64,000 nucleotides of DNA, taken from positions 363,000 to 426,999 of the forward strand of contig NZ_SHKI01000002.1 in the NCBI RefSeq assembly GCF_004217175.1. The letters run 5' to 3'. Both the position numbers and the translations under genes were made by a program. Within the stretch, counting starts at the first letter, position 1. Each line of letters begins with the position of its first letter. Below, in pieces: positions 26,374-35,096 of the stretch. The DNA comes from Leucobacter luti. GTDB taxonomy: Bacteria > Actinomycetota > Actinomycetes > Actinomycetales > Microbacteriaceae. The notes beneath the pieces are model-generated. The model was not told where the DNA came from, ran no database searches, and saw only the letters and a program-made list of their open reading frames with translations.

Positions 26374-27179
26374 GCGGCACGGCGCCCGAGGCGCAGCTCG
26401 AGGTCCGCGGGGCGACCAAGCGCTACGGCGGGCTCACCGCGGTGGACTCGGTGAGCTTCGACGTGCGGCGCGGCGAGATCTTTGGGATCGCCGGGCCCAA
26501 TGGTGCGGGGAAGACGACGCTGTTCGATCTGATCACCGGAATGGTGCGGGCCACGAGTGGCGAGGTCCTGTTCGAGGGATCGCCGATCCAGCGCTCATCG
26601 ATTCACGAGATCTGCCACCTTGGAATTACACGAACCTTTCAGAAGCCCTCGGTCTTCGACAGCGAGACCGTGATGGGGAACGCGGTGGTGGGTGCGCACT
26701 TCGGCTCGGGAAAACCGTGGTGGCGGAGCCTCACGCGTGACCCCGAGGTCTGGGACCGCGCCGGCGCTGCGCTCGAGTTCGTGGGGCTCGGCGACCGCGC
26801 AGCCGAGGTGTCTGGGCCACTGCCGGTCTATGACAAGAAACGGCTCATGATCGCCTCGGCGCTCGCGAGCTCGCCGTCGATGCTGTTCCTCGATGAGCCG
26901 TTCGGTGGTCTCACCGACGATGAAATCGACGCGCTGTTGCAACTGCTTGAACGCATTAATGACGCGGGGATCACCATCGTGCTCATCGAGCACGTGATGC
27001 GGGCGCTGATGGCGCTCGCCGACCGGGTGCTCATCATGGACCAGGGCCGCACCCTGCGCCAGGGCGAGCCCCGCGAGGTGATGAGCGACCCGGAGGTGGT
27101 CCGGGTCTACCTCGGGTCATCCGCCGAGGAAGCCACCACCACCGCAGCGAATCGAATCGCACGGAAGGGGGACGCATAA
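26370..27179 (+). CDS. ABC transporter ATP-binding protein, LivG/UrtD type, with degenerate signature
   Basis: The 269 aa ATPase has Walker A (GPNGAGKTTLF), the LivG-type TRTFQKPSVF and Walker B (MLFLDEPFGGL) with the H-loop in IVLIEHVMRAL. The ABC signature is abnormal: PLPVYDKKRLMIASALA stands where LivG has L(A/S)YGQQRRL, so the Ser/Gly of the consensus are gone. The GTG at 26370 overlaps the receptor stop (GTGA); GTG at 26364 is possible. It would pair with the canonical LivF-type ATPase that follows. Confidence 0.88.
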   Translation: MSGTAPEAQLEVRGATKRYGGLTAVDSVSFDVRRGEIFGIAGPNGAGKTTLFDLITGMVRATSGEVLFEGSPIQRSSIHEICHLGITRTFQKPSVFDSETVMGNAVVGAHFGSGKPWWRSLTRDPEVWDRAGAALEFVGLGDRAAEVSGPLPVYDKKRLMIASALASSPSMLFLDEPFGGLTDDEIDALLQLLERINDAGITIVLIEHVMRALMALADRVLIMDQGRTLRQGEPREVMSDPEVVRVYLGSSAEEATTTAANRIARKGDA

Positions 27180-27889
27180 TGCTCGAACTCACCGACGTCG
27201 TCGCCGGATACGGCTCGACGGTTATCGTGCAGGGGATCACGCTCGGTGTGGCAACCGGGGAGTGCGCCGCGCTCGTTGGTCCAAACGGGCACGGGAAGAC
27301 GACACTGCTGCGCGCCATCAGCGGGCTGCTCCGAGTGCGCTCGGGGTCGATCCGGTTCGACGGCACCGATATCACCAAACTGAAAGCGGAGAAGATCGTT
27401 GAGCTCGGCCTGATCCACATGCCGCAGGGGGACCTGGTGTTTCCGGACATGACTGTCGAGGAAAACCTGGTGCTCGGTGCCTTTACCCGCACCGCGGCGA
27501 AACGGTCGCGCGAGCGCATTGCTGAAGTGTATGACATCTTTCCTCGTCTCCTTGAGCGGCGCGGCCAGCGTGCCCGCACGCTCTCGGGCGGCGAGCGGCG
27601 GATGCTCGCGATCGGGCGGGGCCTCATGGGCGACGCCCGGCTCATCATGATCGACGAGCCGAGTCTCGGGCTCGCCCCGGTGATCGTCGACGAGGTGTAC
27701 CACCAGATCAGGCGCATCGTCGATACCGGCATGACCGTGCTCCTCGTCGAGGAAAATATCAACCGCGCGCGGAGCCTCGCGCGCGACATTCACCTGGTCG
27801 AAAACGGCACGGTCGTCCGCTCCGGTCGCGGTTCCGAGCTGCTCGACGATCGCGCGATCCGCGAAACATACTTGGGGGTCTCAGAATGA
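27179..27889 (+). CDS. ABC transporter ATP-binding protein, LivF/UrtE type
   Basis: The 236 aa ATPase is a canonical LivF: Walker A GPNGHGKTTLLRAISG, the family motif LIHMPQGDLVFPDMTVEENL, signature LSGGERRML and Walker B RLIMIDEPSLGLAP. It starts with the last A of the LivG-type stop (TAATG). It supplies the intact signature of the asymmetric ATPase pair. Confidence 0.92.
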   Translation: MLELTDVVAGYGSTVIVQGITLGVATGECAALVGPNGHGKTTLLRAISGLLRVRSGSIRFDGTDITKLKAEKIVELGLIHMPQGDLVFPDMTVEENLVLGAFTRTAAKRSRERIAEVYDIFPRLLERRGQRARTLSGGERRMLAIGRGLMGDARLIMIDEPSLGLAPVIVDEVYHQIRRIVDTGMTVLLVEENINRARSLARDIHLVENGTVVRSGRGSELLDDRAIRETYLGVSE

Positions 27890-28773
27890 ACCTCATTCTT
27901 CAAACGCTCGTGAGCGCGCTCGTGCAGGGCTCGATGCTCGCGCTCATCACGATCGGTATGAGCCTCGTGTACGGAACGCTCCGGGTACTCAACATGGCCC
28001 AGGGCGTCATGGTGATGGTCGGCGGTGTCGCGGCGTGGGCGCTTGTCAACGGCACTGGCGTCTCGCCGTGGATTGCAATGATCTTCGCGGTGATCGTCAC
28101 GTTCATTCTCGGCATGCTGAGCTACGGCGTGGGTATCAGCCGGCTCGTGGGACGGGCCGGGGTCGACTTCGAGATGACGGCGTTCATCTCGACCTTCGCG
28201 ATTGCCTCGATCGTGCAGAGCATCGTCCAGCTCAGCTTCGGGCCGCGGCAGAAGGATTTCCCGACGCTGCTGCCCGGCAGGATCGAACTGACGGCCGGGG
28301 TGTCGATCACGTGGCATCAGATCCTCACCGCGGCCATCGCGATCGTGGCGCTCGTTGCGCTCGGCCTGTTCCTGAGCCGGTCGCGCTATGGGCTCGCGAT
28401 TGTCGCCGTGGCACAGAACCTCGATGCGGCGCGGCTCATGGGCATTCCGGCTCGGCGGGCGTATGTGCTCACGATGGGGCTTGCGGCCGGGCTCGCGGGA
28501 CTTGCCGGCGTGCTGCTCGCGCCGGTGTACTTCGTGTCGCCGACGATGGGGGAGCTGCCGATGCTGCAGGCGCTGATCGTCGCGATCTTTGCGGGGCTCG
28601 GGAGTACGCGCGGCACCATCATCGCCGCATACATTATCGGCTTCGTGCAGGCGGCAGTGTCCATCTTCTGGAGCGCCACCTACGCGATGCCCGTGCTGTA
28701 CGCGCTCATCGTTGTGGTGCTCATCGTGCGCCCATTCGGAATCGCAGGCAAGCCGCAGGAGGCAAGGCTATGA
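27886..28773 (+). CDS. ABC transporter permease, LivH/UrtB type
   Basis: The 295 aa membrane protein has about eight hydrophobic segments and LivH motifs: GSMLALITIGMSLVYGTLRV near the N-terminus, RYGLAIVAVAQNLDAARLMG (coupling loop) and AIFAGLGSTRGTIIAAYIIG. It overlaps the ATPase stop and the next permease start (both ATGA). Confidence 0.92.
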   Translation: MNLILQTLVSALVQGSMLALITIGMSLVYGTLRVLNMAQGVMVMVGGVAAWALVNGTGVSPWIAMIFAVIVTFILGMLSYGVGISRLVGRAGVDFEMTAFISTFAIASIVQSIVQLSFGPRQKDFPTLLPGRIELTAGVSITWHQILTAAIAIVALVALGLFLSRSRYGLAIVAVAQNLDAARLMGIPARRAYVLTMGLAAGLAGLAGVLLAPVYFVSPTMGELPMLQALIVAIFAGLGSTRGTIIAAYIIGFVQAAVSIFWSATYAMPVLYALIVVVLIVRPFGIAGKPQEARL

Positions 28774-29882
28774 CCGACAACACTGCAACTCTTGGCCGCA
28801 TGGCGGCGCTGCCGCGATGGGATGCCCGCGCGATGGGCTGGCCGCGCCCGCGGCCGCTGCTCATCATCGTGGCGCTCACAATTGGTGCCCTGTTCCCGCT
28901 CATCGCGCCGGATCGGAGCTGGCTCAGCGTTGCGACGCTCGCGATGATCACGCTGACGCTCGCACAGAGCTGGAACCTGGTGCTCGGGTACGGCGGGGTG
29001 TGGAACTTTGGGCAGCTCGCGTTCTACGCGCTCGGGGCGTACTCGGCCGCGCTGATCACCATCTATCTCCCGGTGCCGGCGTGGCTCTCGCTCATCATCG
29101 CCGGCTGTGTCTCCGGCGGGATCGCGCTGCTGCTGTCGATCCCGGTGCTGCGGCTGCGCGGCATCTACGTCTCGCTGCTGACGTTCGGCTTCGCCGAGGT
29201 GGTGCGCCTGCTGATCGTCGCCGATCAGTCGGGGATCACCGGTGGCAGCTACGGGCTGTCTGGCTTCGGCGGCTTCGGCTTCACCGGGCCGGGGGCGCTG
29301 AGCCTGAACTACTGGGTCGCGTTCGTCGCCGCGGTGGCCACAACCCTGATTGTGCTCGTGCTGGTGCGGTCCCCGCTCGGCAACGGCATGATCGCGATGC
29401 GCGACAACCCGGCGCTCGCCTCCGCGCGCGGTATCGGCCAGAAGACCTACCAGATGCTTGTATTCGCAATCTCCGGCTTTCTCGCGGGGGTCGCCGGGGC
29501 GCTGTACGCAAACGTCTTCACCGTTGCCTCACCAACGCTCATGGGGCTCAGCCCGATGACGCTCGTGGTGACCATGCTCGTCGTTGGCGGGATGGGCACG
29601 GTCGCGGGCCCGATCGTCGGCACGCTCCTGCTCTCGTTCGTGCAGATGCAACTGCAGGATCTCCCGGAGGTGCGTCTCGCGGCACTCGGAGTCGTGCTGC
29701 TCGTCGTGATCCTCACGATGCCGCGCGGCCTCGTGCCGTTCTTCAGCGGGCTCTGGGCAAAGCTTGAAGCGTGGATGGCCGAGGACGATGAGGACGATGA
29801 GCGCGACGAGGGCGACGAGAGCCACCAAGACGTCGCCGGCGCAGTGGCTGCCGCGGGACCCGGGGGTGAGCAGCGCGCGTAG
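28770..29882 (+). CDS. ABC transporter permease, LivM/UrtC type
   Basis: The 370 aa membrane protein carries LivM motifs: LAQSWNLVLGYGGVWNFGQL, then AFYALGAYSAAL, LRLRGIYVSLLTFGFAEVVR, and MRDNPALASARGIGQKTYQM in the coupling loop. After the last span it has a hydrophilic tail with an acidic run (EDDEDDERDEGDES), which is unusual. The ATG at 28770 overlaps the LivH stop; the longer open frame to 28035 is LivH out of phase. It closes the importer operon. Confidence 0.9.
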   Translation: MTDNTATLGRMAALPRWDARAMGWPRPRPLLIIVALTIGALFPLIAPDRSWLSVATLAMITLTLAQSWNLVLGYGGVWNFGQLAFYALGAYSAALITIYLPVPAWLSLIIAGCVSGGIALLLSIPVLRLRGIYVSLLTFGFAEVVRLLIVADQSGITGGSYGLSGFGGFGFTGPGALSLNYWVAFVAAVATTLIVLVLVRSPLGNGMIAMRDNPALASARGIGQKTYQMLVFAISGFLAGVAGALYANVFTVASPTLMGLSPMTLVVTMLVVGGMGTVAGPIVGTLLLSFVQMQLQDLPEVRLAALGVVLLVVILTMPRGLVPFFSGLWAKLEAWMAEDDEDDERDEGDESHQDVAGAVAAAGPGGEQRA

Positions 29883-29910
29883 CGGCCGCCCACCGCTCGC
29901 GGAGCACCCG

Positions 29911-29949
29911 CGGCCCGGTACGGATCACCTGGTGGCCCGTACCGGGCCG
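29911..29949. terminator. Perfect 13-bp hairpin between importer operon and convergent SDR
   Basis: Arms cggcccggtacgg (29911-29923) and ccgtaccgggccg (29937-29949) pair perfectly around a 13-base loop. It lies 28 bases after the permease stop and 18 bases past the end of the opposing gene. It can terminate both strands. Confidence 0.7.
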
Positions 29950-29967
29950 CGTTGCGCTCAGACGCCG

Positions 29968-30696
29968 TTACGAACTCAGATAGCCACCGTCGACGGGCAG
30001 CGTCGCGCCGGTGATGTATGACGCGGCGCCGCTCGCCAAAAACAGGCAGGCAGCCGCGACGTCCTCCGCAGTCCCGAGCCGGCGCGCCGGGAGTCGCTGC
30101 GTCAGCGCGGTCACTGCCGCCGGGTCGTCCCCAAGCGTCAGCATCGGGGTCAGGATCATGCCGGGGGCCACCGCGTTGACGCGGATGCCGCGGCCACCGA
30201 GCTCGGCGGCGAGCTGGCGGGTCAGGCTCACGATCGCCCCCTTGCTCGCGGAGTACGCGGCCCCGGGTTCGATCTCGTCGCCGCGGCCGTATGCGACCGA
30301 GGAGAGCAGCACGATCGCCCCCGTCTGAAGGGCGGTCGCTGCCGCACGCGACACGATGAACGCCCCGGTGGCGTTGATCCGCAGCACCCGCTCCCACGCC
30401 GCAACCGTCGTGTCTTCGAGCGGCCCCCACTGGTAGATCCCCGCGCAGTGGACCACCGCGTCGGGGGTCCCACCGAGCAGCGTCTCCGCCTCGGCGAACG
30501 CTGCGGTGACCTCTGCCTCGCTCGTGATATCGACGCGCCGCGAGCTCAAGCGCGGGTGCTCCCACGTGTGCGTGCCGAGGTCGAGACTGAGGGCGCTCCC
30601 GCCGCTCGACAGCACCCCCTCGGCGACGGCGCGGCCAATTCCTGACATTGCGCCGGTCACGACGACGCGGCGCGGGAGCGTGCTGGTGAGGTCCAT
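29968..30696 (-). CDS. SDR family oxidoreductase
   Basis: The 242 aa protein is a complete SDR: VVVTGAMSGIGRAVAEGVL, DAVVHCAGIYQWG, Ser in VLLSSVAYGRG, catalytic Tyr and Lys in GAAYSASKGAIV, and the C-terminal GATLPVDGGYLSS. The ATG at 30696 (MDLTSTLP) has AAGGAA 7 bases upstream; the open frame to 30879 has no support. It is convergent with the importer operon. A partial island motif (30801-30815) upstream hints that it belongs to the same regulon. Confidence 0.88.
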   Translation of the reverse strand: MDLTSTLPRRVVVTGAMSGIGRAVAEGVLSSGGSALSLDLGTHTWEHPRLSSRRVDITSEAEVTAAFAEAETLLGGTPDAVVHCAGIYQWGPLEDTTVAAWERVLRINATGAFIVSRAAATALQTGAIVLLSSVAYGRGDEIEPGAAYSASKGAIVSLTRQLAAELGGRGIRVNAVAPGMILTPMLTLGDDPAAVTALTQRLPARRLGTAEDVAAACLFLASGAASYITGATLPVDGGYLSS

Positions 30697-30800
30697 GTGG
30701 TTCCTTCGAATGAGCCGAGCACTCCGGGTGAGCGCACGGGGCGAACGCTCGCACACGAGCGGTGCGTACATCGCACCACAGTTGTGTCCGCGGCGCCTCC

Positions 30801-30815
30801 GGGAAATGACGGACG
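30801..30815. promoter_or_regulatory. Weak candidate operator, island motif copy 4
   Basis: gggaaatgacggacg matches copy 3 at 11 of 15 positions including the whole core aaatgacg. It lies 105 bases upstream of the SDR start. Alone it would not be convincing. Confidence 0.3.
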
Positions 30816-30879
30816 CGGGGGAGTGGCCCGCGGCGCGTCGATCTCGGATTGACACCGCGGGATGCGGGAGTACACTCAC

Positions 30880-30900
30880 TTATAGTCATTCTGACTTTAA
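30880..30900. promoter_or_regulatory. Palindromic operator of the NAD operon (NrtR-type)
   Basis: Arms ttatagtca (30880-30888) and tgactttaa (30892-30900) form a 21-base palindrome with one mismatch and a 3-base centre, 31 bases before the ATG of the regulator gene. NrtR regulators of NAD metabolism bind 21-base palindromes at their own operons, so autoregulation of the whole nad operon is likely. Confidence 0.7.
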
Positions 30901-30931
30901 CTTGCCGGCCGGTGACCCGAGGGAGCGCACG

Positions 30932-31951
30932 ATGCGGTACGCGGAGACCAGCGCGAGTGAGCGGCGCTATCTTCCGCCCGCGGTCGCGGTGTCGGTTGTC
31001 GCGTTTGCGCTTCGTCCACCCCAGGGTGCGGCTGTGGGCAGCGCAGACGCAGCCGGCGCGGGGAGCACGATCTGGCTGCCGCTCGTGCGCCGCACCCGGG
31101 CACCGTTCCTCGGGCAGTGGGCGCTGCCGGGCGGCCCCACCGAGTGGCACGAAACCCTCGACGACACCGCGCTGCGCAGCCTGCGCTCGGCGACCGGGCG
31201 CAGCCCCGGCCACCTTGAGCAGCTGTACTCCTTTGGCAGCGTGGAGCGTTCAGCTGAGGCGCAGCGCCTCGTCACGATCGCCTACTGGGCGCTCTACGGC
31301 GAACACGAGCTCGACACGGATCCGGCCGCCGCCCTGCCGGTTCCTGCAGCGGCTCCCGTCGCCGGGGCCGCGCGGCGCTGGGATGACCCGGCTGTGCCGG
31401 CCGGCATCGGGCCGACGTCCGCTGCCGCGCCCCGGGAAGCGGCTGACGCGGGCGGCGCAGGCACCGACGCGGTGCCCGCCAACGTCGCCTGGTTCTCAGC
31501 TGACCTGCTGCCGCCACTCGCGTTCGACCACTCGGAGATCGTGGCTCACGCGCTCGCCCGCCTGCGCACGAAAACCGAGTACGCAGACGTGGCCCACCGG
31601 TTCCTCGGCCCCGAGTTCACCCTCGGGCGGCTGCGCGCCGTGACCGAGGCGGTGCTGGGGCAGCCAGTCGACCCCGCGAACTTCCGCCGCCAGGCGCTTG
31701 CGCGGGGCGGACTCACCGACACCGGGCGCATGGCCACGGGCGGCGCGCACCGGCCCGCCAGGCTCTACCGCTTCAGCGCGTCCGGCGCGTCCGGTGGCCC
31801 CGGCGGCTCCGGCGCGTCCGGCGGCCCGGGCGGATCCGGCGAACCTGTCGTGCCGGCGCAGCCGGCGCCCGCCGCCGAGCCCCATGACACCCCACCAGCA
31901 GCCGCCCCGGCGGCGACACCGGCCCCGAACTCACCGAGGAGCATCACATGA
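30932..31951 (+). CDS. nrtR: Nudix-domain regulator of NAD biosynthesis, NrtR family
   Basis: The 339 aa protein has an N-terminal Nudix-like domain (about residues 15-200; LPLVRRTRAPFLGQWALPGG) and a C-terminal winged helix (YADVAHRFLGPEFTLGRLRA, FRRQALARGGLTDTGR). The Nudix box is decayed: after GGPTEWHETLDDTALRSLRS the REUxEE residues are missing, as expected for NrtR proteins that sense ADP-ribose rather than cleave it. An Ala/Pro insert (about 140-180) and a Gly/Ser/Pro/Ala tail (SGASGGPGGSGASGGPGGSG) are low-complexity additions. It is first in the nad operon and overlaps nadA (ATGA). Confidence 0.8.
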   Translation: MRYAETSASERRYLPPAVAVSVVAFALRPPQGAAVGSADAAGAGSTIWLPLVRRTRAPFLGQWALPGGPTEWHETLDDTALRSLRSATGRSPGHLEQLYSFGSVERSAEAQRLVTIAYWALYGEHELDTDPAAALPVPAAAPVAGAARRWDDPAVPAGIGPTSAAAPREAADAGGAGTDAVPANVAWFSADLLPPLAFDHSEIVAHALARLRTKTEYADVAHRFLGPEFTLGRLRAVTEAVLGQPVDPANFRRQALARGGLTDTGRMATGGAHRPARLYRFSASGASGGPGGSGASGGPGGSGEPVVPAQPAPAAEPHDTPPAAAPAATPAPNSPRSIT

Positions 31952-33294
31952 CCAGCGTGCACGAACTCATCCGCGGCGCCGCGGCGCGGGAGCGCGCCGA
32001 GCTGTCCCCGGCGACCGGGCCCGGCAAACCACAGCTGGTGCCGGCCGGCCGCAAGCCGATCGCGCTGCGCGCCACCGGCGTCTCGAGCTGCGACACCGAG
32101 CTCGCGGATGATCCCTGGGCGATCGACCGCGCCCCCGGGTACGGTCCGGGCGCCTCCGCAGCCGACGACATTCCCGCGCTCGCGCCGCGCCAAGGCCCGC
32201 TCCCCGCGGAGTACACGGGAGCGAGCGATGCGGAGCTCACCGTGCGGATCATTGCCGCGAAGGCGGCGCTCGGCGACCGGGTGCAGATTCTCGGCCACTT
32301 CTACCAGCGCGACGAGATCGTGCAGCACGCGGATTTCGTGGGCGATTCGTTCATGCTCGCGCAGGCCGCGAAGCAGCACCCGGAGGCCGAAGCGTTCGTG
32401 TTCTGCGGCGTGCACTTCATGGCCGAGACCGCCGATATCCTCTCCGGCCCCGAGCAAGCAGTGATCCTGCCAAACCTCGCGGCCGGGTGCTCGATGGCCG
32501 ATATGGCAACGATCGAGCAGGTGGAGGACTGCTGGCGCGACCTCACCGCCACCCTCGGCACGGCCGCGGAGGGCGAGCTCCAGCCGGTGATCCCAGTGAC
32601 CTACATGAACTCGTCGGCGGCGATCAAGGCGTTCTGCGGTCGCAACGGCGGGATCGTGTGCACCTCCTCGAACGCGCGCACCGTGCTCGAGTGGGCGTTC
32701 GAGCGCGGCCAGCGCGTCGTGTTCTTCCCCGATCAGCACCTGGGCCGCAACACCGCGAAGGAAATGGGGATCGCCGAGGAGCAGATGCCGCTCTGGCGCC
32801 CCCACCTCGCTCTCGGCGGGAACACCCCCGAGCAGCTGCGCGACGCGCGTGTGATCCTGTGGAACGGGTTCTGCTCGGTGCACAAGCGATTCACGGTGGC
32901 CCAGATCGAGCAGGCGCGCGCGGACTACCCCGGTGCGCGCGTGATCGTGCACCCCGAGTGCCCGGCGGCCGTGGTCGAGGCCGCGGACGGCGCCGGATCG
33001 ACCGAGTACATTCGCAAAGAGGTCGAGGCGGCCGCCCCGGGCAGCGTGCTCGCGATCGGCACCGAGATCAACCTGGTGAACCGGCTGCAGCAGCAGCGGC
33101 CGGACCTCACGATCTTCTGCCTCGACCCGGTGGTGTGCCCGTGCTCCACGATGTACCGCATCCACCCCGCCTACCTCGCCTGGACGCTCGAGGCGCTGCT
33201 CGCGGGCGAGACCCCCAACCAGATCCGCGTGTCGGACGACGTTGCTGGTGACTCGCGGGTCGCCCTTGAGCGGATGCTCGCGGCCCGGCCGTGA
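31948..33294 (+). CDS. nadA: Quinolinate synthase NadA
   Basis: NadA condenses iminoaspartate with dihydroxyacetone phosphate to quinolinate using a 4Fe-4S cluster. Conserved stretches are LGHFYQRDEIVQHADFVGDS, FCGVHFMAETADIL, AAGCSMADM, VTYMNSSAAIKAFCG, VHPECPAAVVEAADG and PVVCPCSTMYRIHP with the cluster Cys. At 448 aa it has an N-terminal extension of about 80 residues compared with E. coli NadA, as in many actinobacteria. It overlaps nrtR and nadB by four bases. Confidence 0.95.
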   Translation: MTSVHELIRGAAARERAELSPATGPGKPQLVPAGRKPIALRATGVSSCDTELADDPWAIDRAPGYGPGASAADDIPALAPRQGPLPAEYTGASDAELTVRIIAAKAALGDRVQILGHFYQRDEIVQHADFVGDSFMLAQAAKQHPEAEAFVFCGVHFMAETADILSGPEQAVILPNLAAGCSMADMATIEQVEDCWRDLTATLGTAAEGELQPVIPVTYMNSSAAIKAFCGRNGGIVCTSSNARTVLEWAFERGQRVVFFPDQHLGRNTAKEMGIAEEQMPLWRPHLALGGNTPEQLRDARVILWNGFCSVHKRFTVAQIEQARADYPGARVIVHPECPAAVVEAADGAGSTEYIRKEVEAAAPGSVLAIGTEINLVNRLQQQRPDLTIFCLDPVVCPCSTMYRIHPAYLAWTLEALLAGETPNQIRVSDDVAGDSRVALERMLAARP

Positions 33295-35096
33295 TCCTCG
33301 TCGTTGGTGCCGGGGTCGCCGGGCTGTCGTGCGCGCTCGCTGCGCTCGCCGCCGGAGCCGACGTTGAACTCGTGACGCCGGGCCGGATCTTTCCGGACGC
33401 GGATCGGCTTGCCGGTGGGAACACCGCGCTCGCCCAGGGTGGTGTGGCCGCCGCGATTGGTGCGGGGGACCGCGAGCGCGCGCACCTCGCCGACACGATC
33501 ACCGCCGGCGCCGGACTCGTCGATCGGGAGGCCGCCGCGCAGCTCACCGCCGACGGTGCGGGCGCGGTGCGCGCGCTGATCCAGGCGGGGCTCGGAATCG
33601 ACCGCGGACCCGACGGACTCCCGGAGCTGGGGCTCGAGGGGGCGCACGGCGCGGCGAGGATCGTCCACGCTGGCGGCGACCGCACCGGCGCAGTGCTGCA
33701 CGCCTTCCTCTCAGACCGCGTGCGCGACGCTGCGGCTGTGGGGCGCCTGCGGCTCACCGAGGGCGCGCACGTCGAATCACTGGTGCGCGACGCGGGCGCC
33801 GTCACCGGGGCCGTGCTGCGGGGACCGGGCGGCGTGCGCAGCACTCGTCGCGCGGCCGCGGTCGTGCTTGCGACGGGCGGCTACGCCGGCCTGTTCCCGG
33901 GCACCACCAATCACGCGGGGGCGCGGGGCACTGGCGTGCTGCTCGCTGCGCGCGCGGGAGCTCTGCTCGCCGATCTCGAGTTCGTGCAGGTTCACCCGAC
34001 CGTGCTGCACGTCGCCGCGGACGGCACCGGTGAGCTGGTGTCCGAGGCAGTGCGCGGCGCCGGTGCCGTGCTGCGCGACGGCGCGGGAACTCGGTTTATG
34101 GTGGGGCGGCACCCGCTCGCCGACCTCGCGCCGCGGGACGTGGTGTCCCGCGAGATCCACCGCGTGCTGCGCGAGCGCGGCGAGACGGAGGTGTGGCTCG
34201 ACGCGACCGGCATTGAGCGCGCCGGCGGCGCGGGCGCCCTCGCGCGCGAGTTCCCCGGCATCTCGGCGACCGTCGCCGCGCGCGGACTCGACTGGGCGCG
34301 CGAGCCGATTCCGGTCGCACCTGCCGCGCACTACACGATGGGCGGCGTTGCGTGCGATCTCGACGGCCGGACGTCGGTGCCCGGGCTCTTCGCAGCCGGG
34401 GAGGTCGCCTCCACCGGGGTGCACGGCGCCAACCGGCTCGCCTCAAACTCGCTACTCGAAGGGCTCGTGTGGGGTGCCGCCGTGGGCCGCGCCGCCGCGA
34501 CGGACCGGGGCGGGTGGGAGCACCGCGGCCGCGGGTTTGCTGAGCTGCTCAGTGCCGCCGCCGTCGCGGTTCCGGAGGCCGCGGCTCACGCTGCCGGCAG
34601 CGCCGCCGCCACGGTGTTCGCAGACCCGGCCGGAGGTGGCGTCTCGGCCACCACTGCCGGCAGTACCGTCGCTGAGACCGCCGTCGGCTCCGGCCCCGAG
34701 GCCAGCGCAGATGCCCGCACTCAGAGCGCGACCGCGGTGACCGCGGCGATCAGTGCGGGGCTGGGGATCGAGCGCGACGCGGGCGGGCTGCGCGCCGCCG
34801 CCACGGTGTTCGAGCGGCACTCCGGCGACGCCGCGGCGCTCGCGGCGCTCGTGTGCGCGGCAGCCGCGGCACGGCGGGAGTCGCGCGGCTCGCACCAGCG
34901 CGCGGACTGCGCGGAGACCGACCCGGCGCAGGCCCAGCGGCGGCCCCTGCGGCTCACGCTTCGCACCGCCGGACCCCACGGTCTTGCAGCGGCGGCAGGT
35001 GCGGCAGCGGCCGTCGGCTCCGCCCGTGAGCCCGCCAGCGCGGCCGCCGCCCCGTCACCCGTCCCCGAATCCGTGAGGAGCCTGTCATCATGCTGA
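33291..35096 (+). CDS. nadB: L-aspartate oxidase NadB
   Basis: NadB oxidises aspartate to iminoaspartate with FAD and hands it to NadA. The FAD site is ILVVGAGVAGLSCALAALAA. GGNTALAQGGVAAAIGAGD, EFVQVHPTVLH, AAHYTMGGVACD and GVHGANRLASNSLLEGLVWG are the substrate and FAD-closing motifs. The last 180 residues are Ala-rich and longer than usual, with ADPAGGGVSATTAGSTVAE-type low complexity between domains. The GTG start overlaps the nadA stop. Its 3' end overlaps nadC by 7 bases. Confidence 0.93.
   Translation: MILVVGAGVAGLSCALAALAAGADVELVTPGRIFPDADRLAGGNTALAQGGVAAAIGAGDRERAHLADTITAGAGLVDREAAAQLTADGAGAVRALIQAGLGIDRGPDGLPELGLEGAHGAARIVHAGGDRTGAVLHAFLSDRVRDAAAVGRLRLTEGAHVESLVRDAGAVTGAVLRGPGGVRSTRRAAAVVLATGGYAGLFPGTTNHAGARGTGVLLAARAGALLADLEFVQVHPTVLHVAADGTGELVSEAVRGAGAVLRDGAGTRFMVGRHPLADLAPRDVVSREIHRVLRERGETEVWLDATGIERAGGAGALAREFPGISATVAARGLDWAREPIPVAPAAHYTMGGVACDLDGRTSVPGLFAAGEVASTGVHGANRLASNSLLEGLVWGAAVGRAAATDRGGWEHRGRGFAELLSAAAVAVPEAAAHAAGSAAATVFADPAGGGVSATTAGSTVAETAVGSGPEASADARTQSATAVTAAISAGLGIERDAGGLRAAATVFERHSGDAAALAALVCAAAAARRESRGSHQRADCAETDPAQAQRRPLRLTLRTAGPHGLAAAAGAAAAVGSAREPASAAAAPSPVPESVRSLSSC

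Noticed and set aside
28035..28769. Long N-terminal extension of the LivM-type permease
   Set aside because: It is the LivH-type gene in another frame; the ATG at 28770 overlaps the LivH stop and begins the membrane protein.
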